Shown here piece after piece: positions 9,387-20,950 of a stretch of DNA of 64,000 nt. Position numbers and translations under genes: made by a program. The notes beneath the pieces are model-generated. The model saw nothing but the letters and a program-made list of their open reading frames with translations. It ran no database searches and was not told where the DNA came from. Origin of the DNA: Takashimella koratensis (taxonomy: Eukaryota > Basidiomycota > Tremellomycetes > Trichosporonales > Tetragoniomycetaceae); the NCBI GenBank assembly GCA_003116875.1, contig BCKT01000001.1, positions 1,607,486 through 1,671,485 on the forward strand. Reading direction: 5' to 3'. The stretch's first letter is position 1, and each line of letters opens with the position of its first letter.

Positions 9387-11914
9387 ATGGCTGACGCGGG
9401 CCCTAGCAACACCTCCAACGCGCTCATTCCCCGACCGGGACCCGCACCCAAGCTCCTGGAGGGGCCCAAGGTCGGCCAGAGGAGCTTGTATCAGCAACAA
9501 GTACTGGACGTGAGTCCCCTCGTCGCTTTCCTCCCATTTGCCACCCGCTTCCCGCTGACCCATCGCAGGAGGACACTTATACCGACGCCCTGTCTCATAT
9601 CATCTCGCGAGACTTCTTTCCCAACCTTCCTCACCTGCACGCAACGAACGACTACCTCACAGCACTGGCGACGAATGACCCAGAGCTGCTGTCGTCCTCG
9701 ATCCGGAAGCTGGCAAGGATCGCGCAAGAGAAGGAGGAGCGAAGGGAGGGTGGGAGCGGGCAGGACAAGGGGAAGGGGAAAGGCAGGGAGAGGGAGAGTA
9801 ACGACGAAGAGGATGCGAGAAGGAGGGACTGGGAGATGACGGGAACCCCGTATATCTCGATGCCAGGAAGAGGGAGGGCAGGGGTGGGGAGGACTCCATT
9901 GGGCGCGAGAGGATGGGAGACGCCGTCGGTGCGGGGGCCGGGATCGACCCGGCGGCGGCCTGCCGAGGCCGAAGACGTATATGACTTTCTCGACGGAGAC
10001 GATGATGAGAGTGTAGGACCCAGTGGAAAACGGCAGCGAGGAGCAGCACCGAAGCCCGCTCCTAAACGGGTTCGGGACGACCTCTCGCTCGATGCGTTTC
10101 AGCGCAATTACACATCCGAGGACAACGCGTCGTTTGCGCAGATTGTGGATACCGAGAACGAGCGGCGCAAGGAGGAGCGATGGGGCTGGGCATGGGAGGT
10201 TGAACGCCGGGCCGAGGCGAGGCGGATCGATGGAGAGACGAAGAGGAAGTTGTTGTTGGATGCCGCGACGGGAGGTGGGTGGAGGGTCGATGGGAATGGG
10301 AGAAGGCTGATTGGGGCGCTCGATGAGGGTGGGAGTGATCGAGCAGAGGGAGAGGCATGGAAGGAGAGAAGAGCGATCACGAATGGTCTTGCGGTGGATG
10401 GAACGAAAGGGGGAGAGAGGAAGTTGATAGGTGGGAGGGAAGGAGGAGCGAGTGGGAGTGGGGAGCCGACTGGATCTTCGACAGCTCTCGTGTCGACGTC
10501 TGGTCAATCGTCATCCGCAACCGCACTCGTCAAAGTCGACGCAGCAAGCTCTGCATCCGCCCTCCCTCCTTCGCGAATCGAAGAGCAGACTCTTCCCTCC
10601 GACCACCCGCTCTCTCGCGCACTCGTCTCCGCAGGACTTCCTCCGACCGCCCTCGTATCTACGGAAGACGGGGCGATCGTGCCCCAAGCCGAAGTGGCGG
10701 GTGGACTCGATGGCGCCGGGGAAGGGAGAGGCAGGGGTGAGGCGGAGAGGCAGATAAGGATGGAGATCGAGAAGAGGGTGATGAACGACGAGGAGGAGCG
10801 AGCGAGGGAGCATTTGGCGTATGATGGAACTGGCGCCGACCAATGGCCATACAAGGTGAGTGCAGCTTCATCCATATCCAACCCCCAAGCTAACCCCATG
10901 TGCAGATGATGAACAACCTCATGTTTCCGCCCGACGCATACACGAAACCCTACCCGACCGCTCCACGGACGGCCGCCGCCGCTGCAGCGGCCATGGAGAA
11001 GATCAGGCAAGCACCTCCGCAGATTTCGCATTCAAACACCCGAATGCCCGATGAAGAAGAAGGCGGAGGGAGCGGGAGTCGGGCAGGGAGTAGGCGAGGT
11101 AGCAGTCCCGCTCGAAGTTGGGTTGATGCAGCGGTCAAGGGGACACCATGTGAGTGAACGTGTCCAATCCTGGACATCTGTGCATGGTCTATTTAACTTG
11201 CCTGCAAAGTAGAGACTCCGACTGAATAGCCGCTGACTCCCAGCAGACAGACCTGGCGGTGGATCCGACGACATGCCGACGGTTGACTCGTATCCACTCG
11301 TCGCGACCAATCCGTCCCCCGCTCCCGAGGATCTCCCAGCACTCATGACGTGGGGAACTCTACTTGCCACCCCTCGAGCACTCGACGACTCTGGTGACCC
11401 TCTCGACCTCGACGGGCCGTCGTTCCGCATGCCGGAGAACAAGCGACGAGATGAAATTGGTCGGAGACTAGGGAACAAGGCGAGCCGATCGATCTCGGAT
11501 CGCCAGAAGGGTTTCACACCGCGACCCGCACCGTCGACGCCCTCGTTGTCGGACGCGCTCAGGGCGGCAGCGGACCGAACAAAACGAGGCGACGGTAGTG
11601 TCAGAGGGAGCATGGCCCCGCCGTCGACCCGTGGGGTCGGGGCAGGTGGAGCCACGCCCAAAAGGCAGGACGCGTTGACTCCCGCTGCTAGGAGCTTGCT
11701 CGACAGGAGTTTGGGAAGAACACCGAAAGTAGGCGGAGGTGGTGGAGGGTTGGGAGCAGCTTTAGGTGCCAGTGCGAGGGCGAGAGGGGCGGCAATGGAG
11801 AAAGGGGCTGGGTGGGGGAGAGGGACTGCGCGTGGGAGCGGAGGAGAGGCTAGCGGTGCTCGTGGGAAACCGACCAGCGCGATGTCATGGACCCCAAGCC
11901 CGTCGCATCGATGA
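9387..11914 (+). CDS. ESS2: ESS2/DGCR14-family nuclear splicing factor
   Basis: Four exons are separated by introns at 9510-9568, 10856-10905 and 11150 to 11243 or 11246; the start is ATG 9387. The N-terminus reads R-S-L-Y-Q-Q-Q-V-L-D then EDTYTDALSHII-x-RDFFP, the hallmark opening of the Es2 family (DGCR14/ESS2 in animals, Bis1 in fission yeast), which associates with spliceosomal C complex. LSLDAFQRNYTSEDNASF is the second conserved block. After intron 2, N-N-L-M-F-P-P-D, and after intron 3, MTWGTLLATPRAL, match the conserved C-terminal half. The last ~120 residues are Gly/Arg/Ser-rich. Long polar insertions make this copy bigger than animal orthologs. Intron 3 ends in CAGCAG at 11241-11246, a tandem acceptor giving proteins that differ by one codon. 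Confidence 0.9.
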
Positions 11915-12310
11915 GGTGGCAGTTGGGCGACTTGTTAGTCACGAGTCATGCGCCATTATTTAATGATCAGTAACCATGATGAATGATGGAGCATTGATCA
12001 ACGTCAACAACGCAACCAACCCAAGGAGCTGCGACCAGAGATTAGATACCTTTCAACCAAAGCAATTCTCGAGTTGGGGATGGCCGGAACGAGCAGTCTA
12101 GCGAATGCGAACATGACTGCGTGGGTGTCGGACAACGAGATGGACGGTTGCAGCTTGTTTCCGTACCGTCTCTGAAGGAGAGGTCTGTGCGTGAACAGGG
12201 GGAAGTGAGATGGACTTGTGCAACCAGGATGGGGGACGAGTAGATGGTCGAGTCAAAGGTAAGGTAGCGAGGGGTCAACGTTGAATGACAGCCACCACCA
12301 TCTCTTCGTG

Positions 12311-12347
<37 letters not shown>

Positions 12348-12487
12348 CGATCGTCCACAACTACCATATCAATCTTGTCACTTGGCCAGTCTTCGCAGTA
12401 CCTTGAAGCTGGATAGGCCGTCTTGAGCTCCCACCTCCCGATTCTGAGCACCTTTTGATACCCATACAGCCATCCCAGCCGCTCATC
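11915..12487. other. Intergenic region with a CAA microsatellite
   Basis: This contains the ESS2 3' UTR, the (CAA)n tract and the pyrimidine-rich leader of the next gene. No further coding region is supported. Confidence 0.4.
12311..12346. repeat. (CAA)n trinucleotide repeat, about 12 units
   Basis: An uninterrupted AAC/CAA tract sits about 140 bp before the next ATG. It lies in probable 5' leader or promoter sequence and is a candidate length-polymorphic site. Confidence 0.9.
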
Positions 12488-14631
12488 ATGACCACTACCA
12501 CTCAACGCGCATCGTTCCTCTCCACTTCCTCCCAAAACACCACTACATCTTCCACGACCTACCCCTCGACGCTCTCCTCGCTCCCACCCTCTGCGCTTGG
12601 TCTCACCGACTCGCCGTCCCAGCTGGCTCGTCTTCAACTCCAGGCACAGACACAAGCTACCAAACAAGGACCCGACACTGCTCTCCTCTCCCGCCGGCTG
12701 CACAAGGACGGCTCATTCACCCCCCTCTCTCAAACCCAGCAACTGTTATCCACTACGGCAGGAGCGAAGGCCGGCCGTCCTGTGTCGCAGAGCAACCTCC
12801 GCGCGTCTTTCACCGCCGCCGAACTGAACCGACACAACCAAGCACTCTCTCACTCGCACTCGCAGCAGGCTCTCGCGACTGGCCAGGTATCGCCGTCCAA
12901 GGTTCAGGCAATCGTGAAGGACTGGGCAGCAAAGACCACCCCGCAGGCGGATAGGATCATCACTCGACGCCCCGTTCGACTGGAGCAGCCCGAGTCTCCG
13001 ACCGCAGGAAGACAAGCGGCTCGACCTGCCTCGGTCACAGCCAGACCTGACCAGCTCGCCAATCGGCCGGAGGCAACGTTAAGGCAGCAAGTGTCAACTT
13101 CTAGCCTGTCAAGCTTCAGGACGGCAACGACTGATACGTCAAAGTCTACCCCTCCGCCAACGACTCCGACCAATGGTGCCCCTTCTCCTCCCGTCGCACC
13201 GAACAACACCCCGGTGGCAAGGGAGCGACGTAACCCAATCACCGCGGAACCGAAACCTGCTTCGACAACTCCTCAGAAGAGTGCATCTGGCACCTCGACC
13301 CCCGTGGTCACCGTCCACTCCGACCCTCGAGCCGTCGCTGTCCCCCGCCGTCCGCAGTCTTCCAAACAGCCGATGAAAGACCGCCTCGTCCCTCAGTCTT
13401 CAACCACTGGTACCATTGCAGCTAGACCCGCCCCAGTCCAGACAGACACCCGCATCGCAGACGAATGGGAGCTCGAACTGCGAAAGGGTGTTGAGCAGCT
13501 CAGGCTCAGCCCGGGGCCGGAACAGGGAGGGCAGAGCGATGTCGCGAGGAGGCGAGCAATGGACGAGATGTGGGAGCAAGCTGGGGCATGGGATATGGGC
13601 AAGGATGCGGCGCGTGAGGCTGAGGACCGAGTAAGGCGAGAGACAATGAGAGAGATCGGTGAGTTCGGAAACATCTCGACCAGAAGGCCAAGCTGATTGA
13701 ATGTGGCATCGCACAGCTCGTCCTCCGAACCTCCCTCGCATGCCGATCCGCGCGGCGCCGAGTGGCGTAACGTCTATCCACATCGGCGTTCGCCCTCGTT
13801 TGCATCCGTCTCGTGCTAACGAATCGCTTGCGCGCAACCAGCCCGACCTCGAGCTCCCCCTCCCCCTCTTCTCGCCCGACCCGACAACAATCGACCTCCC
13901 GGGAGCGACCGGTGTCGACAGCACCGTCCGAGGCAGTTACAATACGCGATACGACGGGGCGTTGGCAGACAAGGCGAAGGCAGAGTATGAGTTGTGGCTC
14001 TCGCGCAAGGAGGAGAGGGAAGGCGGGGTGGCAGGAGGCGAAGAGTACCGCGCGGGCGAGTGGGAGCCGAAAAATCGAGCCGTCGCGCGACCTGGAGCTG
14101 TCGAAGGGATTGCTCACTCGGATCTTTTCCAGGAGAGAGCCCAGGAGAGAGCTCAAGCTTCGTCCATGGCAGCAGGTGGGCAGCAACAACACTCTCTTGG
14201 TCAGCCGAATCCGACATCTCTCGACGCCTGGGCCGCAGCTGCGGCTGGAGGACAGAACCCTGCGGCGTATGGGTATCTGATGGGGTACGAAGGTTACGGC
14301 GAGGGAGCTCAAGGGTTTGATCCGAGGATGTACGGCTTTTGGGACCCAGCAGCGTACTGGTGGGCGATGCAGCAGGCTCAAGCGCAGGGAATGCCGACAG
14401 ACGGTACTGAGACCGGCGACCCATCCGCCCAAGAGTGAGTGTGGCGCAGGTGGCAGGCCTTCAGATATCCGGGTATCGCGCTGACAGTGACACGCGTTTG
14501 ACAATCTACACAGCAAAGGTAAAGGTCGCGCAGACCACCTCGCCTCCGACGTTCCCGACAAACTGTCTCGAAAAATTTCGGCCCAGGATCTTTCGCCGGA
14601 CTCGGCGTCCTTTGGAGGGTTTGATCCGTAA
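12488..14631 (+). CDS. Large low-complexity protein, unrecognised
   Basis: ATG 12488 opens a Ser/Thr/Gln-rich N-terminal region. Two introns fit in phase: 13659-13716 (phase 1) and 14435-14513 (phase 2). The final exon reaches TAA 14629-14631. About 665 aa. Residues 1-330 are largely disordered-looking. A short ordered island, about 395-450, contains D-E-M-W-E-Q-A and acidic/basic helices, and a second has Y-E-L-W-L-S-R-K-E-E-R. Near the C-terminus is a Tyr/Trp/Ala-rich segment, F-W-D-P-A-A-Y-W-W-A-M-Q-Q. I recognise no domain. The sequence around the stop (CC-GTAAGT) could also be a donor, so the gene may instead continue into the Gly/Met-rich frame at 14946. Confidence 0.65.
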
Positions 14632-14945
14632 GTGACCTCCTTTCCCCTCTTGCATGGCTTCACGACAACTCCACCCCTTTGTCAAGTCTCCACAGCTTCT
14701 TCTCCTTTCTTCCAAATGCGGTCCTTCACGAGCTGGCCACACAGCTTGTGGTCGTCATTGTCCGCCGCTCGTCGCTATGCTCCACTTCATTCCCCTTTAT
14801 CCCGTTCTCGCTCCACTTGGCCGTGTCAGCTTTTCTGTGATTCTTATCTTTTCTCGCCGCTACCATCCCCACACTTCATCTCATTTCTCTTCACTTCCTC
14901 AAACACAAGTCCTTGTCCACGTGACCCTACCCCTCGCTACCCACC
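14632..14945. other. CT-rich stretch: long intron or 5' leader
   Basis: This is strongly pyrimidine-rich on the plus strand, with no coding signal. It may be the leader of the frame starting at 14946 or an intron of the preceding gene. Confidence 0.4.
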
Positions 14946-15569
14946 ATGTTCGGCACATCACCACCGATGAACCCCGCTGCGCTGCAGGGGATGGGGTACC
15001 CACAACCTCAGGGGATGATGATGCCTTCTCCTACAGCATATGGTGGAGTAGGGTTCGGACTCAGTGGGGTTGGTCCTATGGGACCTAGCCTGGGGATGGG
15101 CGGGATGGGTGCCGGGATGGGTGCCGGGATGGGTGCTGGCGGTATGAGAGGATTGGGAGGCATGGGTAGTATGGGTAAGGGGGGTATGGGGGGTATGGGA
15201 GGTTTGCCCATGGGGTCCTTGGGGGGGTTGGGCCTGGGTGGGGGACAGGCGATGCCTGGAATGGGTGCGATGGGGATGGGGATGGGGAGCCCAGGTGGCA
15301 TGGGCATGGGCATGGGTGCGCTAGGAGGCATGGGAGGTATGCTCGGGATGGGCGCCGGAATGGGCGGTGGGGTCGGCATGAACGCCGGAGCTGGCTTCGG
15401 CAGCCTCGCAAGTCCACTCGCCAGAGGCGGTACAGGGTATGCGCGATTTCCAACTCTTCCTCCTTCCTCCTCCTTCCCTGGCTATGAAGTTTCTCCCCTC
15501 ACCATCTGTCAAAGCGACTCTTCTTTTACCTGCCTCTCCCTCTCAACCACCTGCCGACCCCGGTCGTAA
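14946..15569 (+). CDS. Gly/Met-rich low-complexity reading frame
   Basis: The frame starts at ATG 14946 (CCACC before it) and runs 207 codons. Residues 25-150 are near-continuous GMG/GMGMG repeats, with Gly and Met making most of the segment. The 3' end is uncertain: a GTATGC donor follows GGTG at about 15437 and the next ~130 bases are CT-rich like an intron, so the last ~45 codons may not be coding. The same GM-rich style returns at 16503-16630, so the two may be exons of one gene. No function can be assigned. Gly/Met-rich tracts of this sort occur in RNA-binding and condensate-forming proteins, which is only an analogy. Confidence 0.45.
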   Translation: MFGTSPPMNPAALQGMGYPQPQGMMMPSPTAYGGVGFGLSGVGPMGPSLGMGGMGAGMGAGMGAGGMRGLGGMGSMGKGGMGGMGGLPMGSLGGLGLGGGQAMPGMGAMGMGMGSPGGMGMGMGALGGMGGMLGMGAGMGGGVGMNAGAGFGSLASPLARGGTGYARFPTLPPSSSFPGYEVSPLTICQSDSSFTCLSLSTTCRPRS

Positions 15570-16300
15570 GATGGCGATAGCGCGGTATTCCAGATACTTG
15601 GTGTGGACTTGGAAAATCCCATCAACGCGCGTCATCACTCTCCTTTCTTCTGTTCACCTCCCATCGGCCGACCGCGGTGCTCGGTGGAATTGGCCTTCCA
15701 GTCGGTCATGGCGTGATGTTCCGAGCCGCTTTCTGTCGGCTCCTCGGGCCCCGCGCCATGGCGGGCGGAGCAAGTCGCTAGCTAAGCGACGTTTTGTGAT
15801 GTGCTCTCTCAATTTCACACACCGCTAGACCGGGGTTGTGAAAGGAGCGACCACCTCCCCCCGCATTGACCCGCGCAGTGGGGCATTTTGGGGGTCGGTC
15901 AGTCTGATCCCTTCCTATGTCCTCTTGTCTCACTTCGCCTCCCCACCCCTGTCCCCACACTAGCTGGGCGTATTGCCAAAATCGCAATGACTCCAAGCAA
16001 GGCAGTGTGGGTCTCCAGGTTGGGAGTTGTGCTCGTCCTTTGCCTCATCTGCCCCAAAGTCGAGCTTACTCTCTGTCTCTTATATACCTACCCCTCTCTC
16101 TGTCTTTTGCCCACTTCCCCATCGTCTGCGGCTATACTTCAACGCATTGATACCTGTGCTAACAACAGTCGTCTTGCCCCTCTATCCTCGTCTCTCGCAA
16201 CCCCCCAATACACCTACGATCTCGACAACCCCATCACGAACATTGTCCCTCCCGTCCACCATTTCGCCACTCGACGCTGCCCTCCGATCGTGGAATTCGC
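15570..16300. other. Non-coding stretch with promoter-like features
   Basis: TATATA occurs at 16081-16086, followed by a long CT-rich leader. No convincing reading frame is present. It is either a promoter for the downstream gene or an unusually long intron. Confidence 0.4.
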
Positions 16301-17063
16301 ATGAAACGGCGCAATTCTCAACCTGCACCAACAACGACTACTGACAATCACCCACCGCCACCAACGCACCACTCGAAACCCTCTCAACCGCGATCTCACC
16401 GCCGCCACTCGATTGCTCCTTCGACACATACCGTTCCGCCTTCGATCACTCCACCTTCGACATCGCCTCCGCTCTTCGCACCTCCTTCCCCTCTCTCCAA
16501 CATGCACGCACATAGCGCGATGATGGCTGGGTATCCGTACCAGATGATGGGGTACCCTGGGATGGGCGGAGCTGCTGGTGGTGGAGGGTACAACCCGTAC
16601 ATGAACATGGGCATGGGGATGATGCCCCAGGACCCGAGGATGATGGCTGCCGCTGCGGCCGCGCACCAAGGTCAAGTCGGTGACGACGGCGGTCTCAAGC
16701 CCTTCGACGCGGGGAAAATGAAGCAAAGTCGCATGGGCCACTACGGCTACCTCGAGGGCAGAGGTGAGTGTCGGAGTTCATCTGCACCAAAGGAGAGTCA
16801 AGTAGTACATTTTGCTGACAGCAATGGATCTAATTACCACCACTGCCACGGCAACGACGCCACGATCAGAACTCGCCGGGCCTCCCGTTGGTCACCTGCC
16901 CGCTGGCGTGCCACCGCAGATGTCGAAAGGACCCGCCGCGCCGTCTACGCCAACGAGGCCAGGACCAACCCCACTCAGCGCGTCTGGAAGTACCGGAGGA
17001 TCTGGTGCAGGCTGGGGCGACCAGCGCGGCATGCCCACCGCCCGCTACGACGGAGGTTGGTAG
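16301..17063 (+). CDS. Small Gly/Met/Pro-rich protein, unrecognised
   Basis: Two exons join in phase 1 across an intron at about 16764-16823 (GTGAGT...GACAG); the stop is TAG 17061-17063. The first ATG is 16301. A second at 16503, preceded by a CT-rich run, may be the real start, because residues 1-67 are only Pro/Ser/Thr/His. From 16503 the protein has Y-P-Y-Q-M-M-G-Y-P-G-M, N-M-G-M-G-M-M-P-Q, an Ala run, G-G-L-K-P-F-D-A-G, then a Pro-rich C-terminus ending RGMPTARYDGGW. There is no recognised domain. The GM composition matches the frame at 14946, so a single gene with a long intron is possible. Confidence 0.5.
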
Positions 17064-17366
17064 ATTCCCCCTTGAGCCCCTCTCCCCCAGAAGCGAGTAG
17101 CTTAATTGACACGCAGGCTCACTTTGGTATTGAAACACCGACTCAAAAACGAATACAATCCCGATACATCGTACCCGTACCCGCTCCTATCGTATCTTGT
17201 CCCCTCTCCGCGTTTTCCGCTATCGATTGTGCACAATACTTCCCCAATAAACATGACGTTGTCGAATGAACCTGTTGCGTAACGATCTCGCTCTTCGTCG
17301 TCCGCACTGATCCTCACCATCCTTGCTGATTCTCATCTAATCTTCTCGTCTCTCCGGTCTCCTCTC
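17064..17366. other. Convergent 3' space
   Basis: This lies between the preceding stop and the small minus-strand frame. It is AT-richer than the flanks and probably holds 3' UTRs. Nothing else is seen. Confidence 0.35.
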
Positions 17367-17702
17367 TTAATCGTCAATAGCATCCAACGCGGTCCGGTAC
17401 GTCCAAGCCGACATGGACACTCCGTACCCGCGGACGAAGAGCGGGAGCATGGCGCATTCGCGAACGAGGTACATCAACGGCGAAGCGGTCATCAGCGGAG
17501 ACGGAACAATGCGACAACGTCCCTTCCGCGAAGGGCAGATCTGACATCGGGACATGCGCGCCACACAATGGGACGGGGAGGTTTGGACCGTCTTGATGAG
17601 TTGTTCTGGGTTGATGTCTATCCGAGGACCACGGTCCGCGGGTGCCTTGCTGGATCTCCCCTTCTTCTGTTCCCTGAGGTTGGCGGTAATTTGCGGCGCC
17701 AT
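17367..17702 (-). CDS. Small hypothetical protein, weak support
   Basis: A single 111-codon frame begins at ATG 17702 with MAPQITANLREQKKGR, followed by D-I-N-P-E-Q-L-I-K-T-V and a Cys-containing middle (C-x5-C, C-x2-C) and a mixed hydrophobic C-terminus. The first half looks like a real soluble protein (charged, helix-forming), while the second half is equally consistent with a chance frame. A competing frame overlaps at 17374-17727. No family is recognised and no intron is evident. I keep it because it starts with a good ATG in an otherwise empty convergent interval. Confidence 0.3.
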   Translation of the reverse strand: MAPQITANLREQKKGRSSKAPADRGPRIDINPEQLIKTVQTSPSHCVARMSRCQICPSRKGRCRIVPSPLMTASPLMYLVRECAMLPLFVRGYGVSMSAWTYRTALDAIDD

Positions 17703-18555
17703 CGTGATGTTTGTAGAAACAATGCATATCGAGTCAAGATCCCGCAGGCTTGAAGGCTTCTCCCTTCTCTCCCCCTCTTTCGACAGGGCTGACTGACTGA
17801 CGACTCTCCGGATTTGAGGCCTCCCCTTAGTTTCCCCCTCCAGCCGTCACACAAGATGTCAGAAAAACAGGAGCGACAGCATACGTGGCCGCTGCAGTCT
17901 TTCGCTGCTCGCTTCATTGCCTTCCGATTGTAGCGACCCGGATGTAGCTTGGATAACGGGGCCTCTCTCCCTCCACAGTCTTTCAAGCGCCCCAGTGGCT
18001 TGGCACTATTCCCTGTATAGCCCCCCGGTCTGNCCCCCTCTACCTCCCTGCAACCCCCGCCGCTCGCCCCGCTTCTTGCCGGACCCATCCCTCCTCTTCA
18101 TCCTCCTGCGGTTAGCCTCCACAGCCAAATCGTCACAAATGAGGCTTTGAACCCTATCCCCATATCAGGGTTTTCTCCGGGCCGCAGAGCGGGGGGTGGG
18201 AGGAGACCCCGGGCCGCCGGCGCCACATTCCCACCCTCTCCCCACGCGCCCCAGTTTAGACCCACCTTGGACCGCGGGTTACCGACACATGCCTCTCACG
18301 TTGACCACAAGAGTACGTACGCTGGAGCACATGCCTGGAGAACCCGAGAATCCGGATGTATCCAGAGGAAAGAGAAGCACTTGAAACTGCAGAAACGAGA
18401 TATAAAGAATTCCTCCCCCCCCTCTCTTATAGCCTCAATTCCCTTTCCCCGTCTTCCACCATTCTGCTTTGACCATCGGACCACCTATTGACTACCAATC
18501 ACTGCTCATTATCTATACTGCACGCTTCACACATTATCAACTCCGAACCGTCGCG
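17703..18555. other. Promoter and leader of the MFS gene; contains one ambiguous base
   Basis: This is C-rich sequence with an N at 18033. A TATA-like box lies near the 3' end at 18401. No gene is supported. Confidence 0.5.
18401..18408 (+). promoter_or_regulatory. TATA-like box of the MFS gene
   Basis: TATAAAGA lies 148 bp before the ATG and is followed by a C/T-rich tract, the usual arrangement for a fungal core promoter. Confidence 0.45.
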
Positions 18556-20483
18556 ATGAACGCGGACCAGATCACAGCTCCCGGGGAGCGCAAGGAAGAG
18601 CCCCAGCACGTCGAGGTCGACAAGGCGGAGGCCGGTGTCGGCTCGGGCCACATCAAGCAGCAGCACGCCGACCTCTACGCCGAGGCGCTTGAGAAGTACG
18701 GCGCCGAGGGGTCCATCGACCCGGCTGTGGAGAAGAGGCTCAAGCGCAAGCTCGACATGAGGTGCGTTATCTCCGACCTTGAGTCTCGGAGCATAGTATT
18801 CCGAACCGTGAAGTGTGCATGCTTCGAACGTGGCGCCTGACAGTTGCATCTCTAGAATCATTCCTTTGCTCGGCATTTGCTACTTCTTCTACTACGTCGA
18901 CAAGACAACCCTCTCCTACGCTGCCATCTTCGGGATCAAGACCGATCTTAACTTGCAGGGCACGCAGTACTCGTGGTTGTCCTCGTAAGTACTCTCGCCT
19001 AGCAAGATTTTCGTTGCGCTCAACTGATCATCCGCAGCATCTTCTACTTTGGATGGCTCGGGTGGGCGATCCCTTCCAACTTGATCATCCAGCGCCTCCC
19101 GCCCGCCTACTACCTCGGCGCCAACATCTTCATGTGGGGTGTCCTCCTCATGGCCCAAGCTGCCGTGCACAACTTTGCCTCGATCGCCGCCCTCCGCGTT
19201 CTCTCTGGTGCTGCTGAAGCCATCGCCGACCCGGCATTCATGTTGATCACTTCCATGTTTTACGTTCGTGAGGAGCAGCCATCGCGTATCAGCATGTGGT
19301 ACGCTTTCAACGGCTTTGGCGTGGCTGGTGGCGGTCTTATCGGCTATGGTATCGGGAACATCAAGGGTGCGCTTCAGTCGTGGAGATACGAATTTATCAT
19401 CGTTGGTGCCGCTTGTGCGCTTTGGGGTATCGCCATGGCGTTCCTCTTGCCCAACTCTCCTGTGACTTTCCGAGGTTTCACATACGACGAGAAGCTCGTC
19501 ATGATCGCCCGTATGAGAAGGAATCAGACGGGTATCGAACAGCGATCCATCTCATGGGAACAGGTGATCGAGGCCTTGACCGACTACAAGACTGTGAGTA
19601 GTGAAGAGACCTTGAATCACACGTTGAAACTGACTCTCTTTCTTATAACAGTTCATGTTTTTCATGTTGGGACTTGTGGGGAACATCCCGAACGGTGGAA
19701 TTTCCAACTTTAGCACCCGTAAGTCGCTTGCTCTCACTCCTTCACTCTCTTGCTAACTCTCTCAGTCGTCATTCAGGGCCTTGGATTTAACACTCTCAAC
19801 ACTGCGCTTCTTGGTATCCCCCAGGGCGTTCTTGTCGTCATTTGGATCGGTCTCGGTGCTATCATCAACGAGCGTCTCCCGAAGAACAGCCGCACTATTG
19901 TCTGTGCTTTGTTCATGCTCCCGACCATTGCCGGTGCCCTCGGTTTCCTCCTTGCCCCTACCAACGCCTACGTCGGCCGCCTCATCTGTTTGTGAGTCGC
20001 CATTCCTGCTTTGACCTTGTATCTAACCACTGACAAACTTATTAGCTACTTGACGGGCTCGTACCAGTCTTCTTTCGTGCTCTGCTTGTCTTTGATTACC
20101 TCCAACACCGGTGGTCAGACCAAGAAGATGATTGTTTCCGGTATGATCTGGCTCGGTGCCTGTGTCGGTAACATTGCCGGCCCATTCTTCTACAAAACCG
20201 ACCAGGCACCAGGCTACCACCTCGGTATCGGCTCTATCCTCGTCTGCAACTGCATTGAATTCGCCCTGTTCTTCGCGTTCCGATTTGCATTCATCTGGGA
20301 GAACAAGCGCAAGGAGAGGTTACGTGGGAACGCTGAACCCACCGAGGAGCAACTCAACGAGACTGCGTTTGCGAACTTGACCGACAAGCAGAACCCCAAG
20401 TGAGTTCATAGGAGACAGCAAGCAAAAAGAAAAACAAGGCAACAGCTGACAACCGACACTTCAGCTTCGTCTACGTCTACTAA
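18556..20483 (+). CDS. MFS anion:cation symporter, allantoate/Dal5-type permease
   Basis: Seven exons join in phase; introns are 18762-18855, 18985-19037, 19594-19651, 19719-19765, 19992-20045 and 20400-20464. The start is ATG 18556. The short last exon supplies F-V-Y-V-Y after D-K-Q-N-P-N, the usual terminus of this family. A hydrophilic N-terminus of ~70 residues precedes twelve likely membrane helices. The family marks are Y-x-D-K-x-x-L-S-Y-A in TM1, GTQYSWLSSIFYFGW around TM2, GAAEAIADP in TM4, MWYAFNGFG-x-x-GGG in TM5, P-x-S-P and a long central loop, and N-T-G-G-x-T-K-K in TM10. Relatives (Dal5, Tna1, Vht1) import allantoate, nicotinate or other carboxylates with protons at the plasma membrane; the substrate here cannot be read from sequence. 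Confidence 0.9.
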
Positions 20484-20950
20484 AGGTTTTAGAACATAGA
20501 ACATAGAGACAGGGATACAAATGTCGTAAGAATACAGAATTCGTAGGCATGCATAGATCACTTGATGTATGGAATGAAGGCAGTGGGTGATACAACACAG
20601 AGAAACACAGAGAATCAGCTTGATATGAATATTGAGGGTCCCTCGCTGCAGAAATGACATGGCTGTAGCCCGCCGTGATGGCAAAGCTAGTCCAAAGTTC
20701 TCCGCAACCCAATCTTCAGATCATCTTCAACGGTGACTTGGGCATCATCTGTCAGAAGAGTGACGATTTTGTTGAGTGACGATGTATGTGAAAGGCTAAT
20801 TATATTGCATAGAAGTGGAGAATGGGTCCTATATTGTCCACGTTTTAGGGTTGAGTAACAAGTGTCCGTGTGTAACTCGAGAAAAGTAAAGAGGGTATCA
20901 AATGGGTATCGCAGAGGATGACAGGAGAATATGAGGTGGAGAAGAGACCA
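20484..20950. other. Convergent 3' intergenic space
   Basis: This is AT-rich 3' UTR sequence of the permease and of the minus-strand phytase-like gene. No gene is seen. Confidence 0.4.

Noticed and set aside
13506..14663. 385-codon minus-strand frame
   Set aside because: Shadow of the plus-strand low-complexity gene; composition is Arg/Ser/Leu with no domain, and the plus strand splices in phase.
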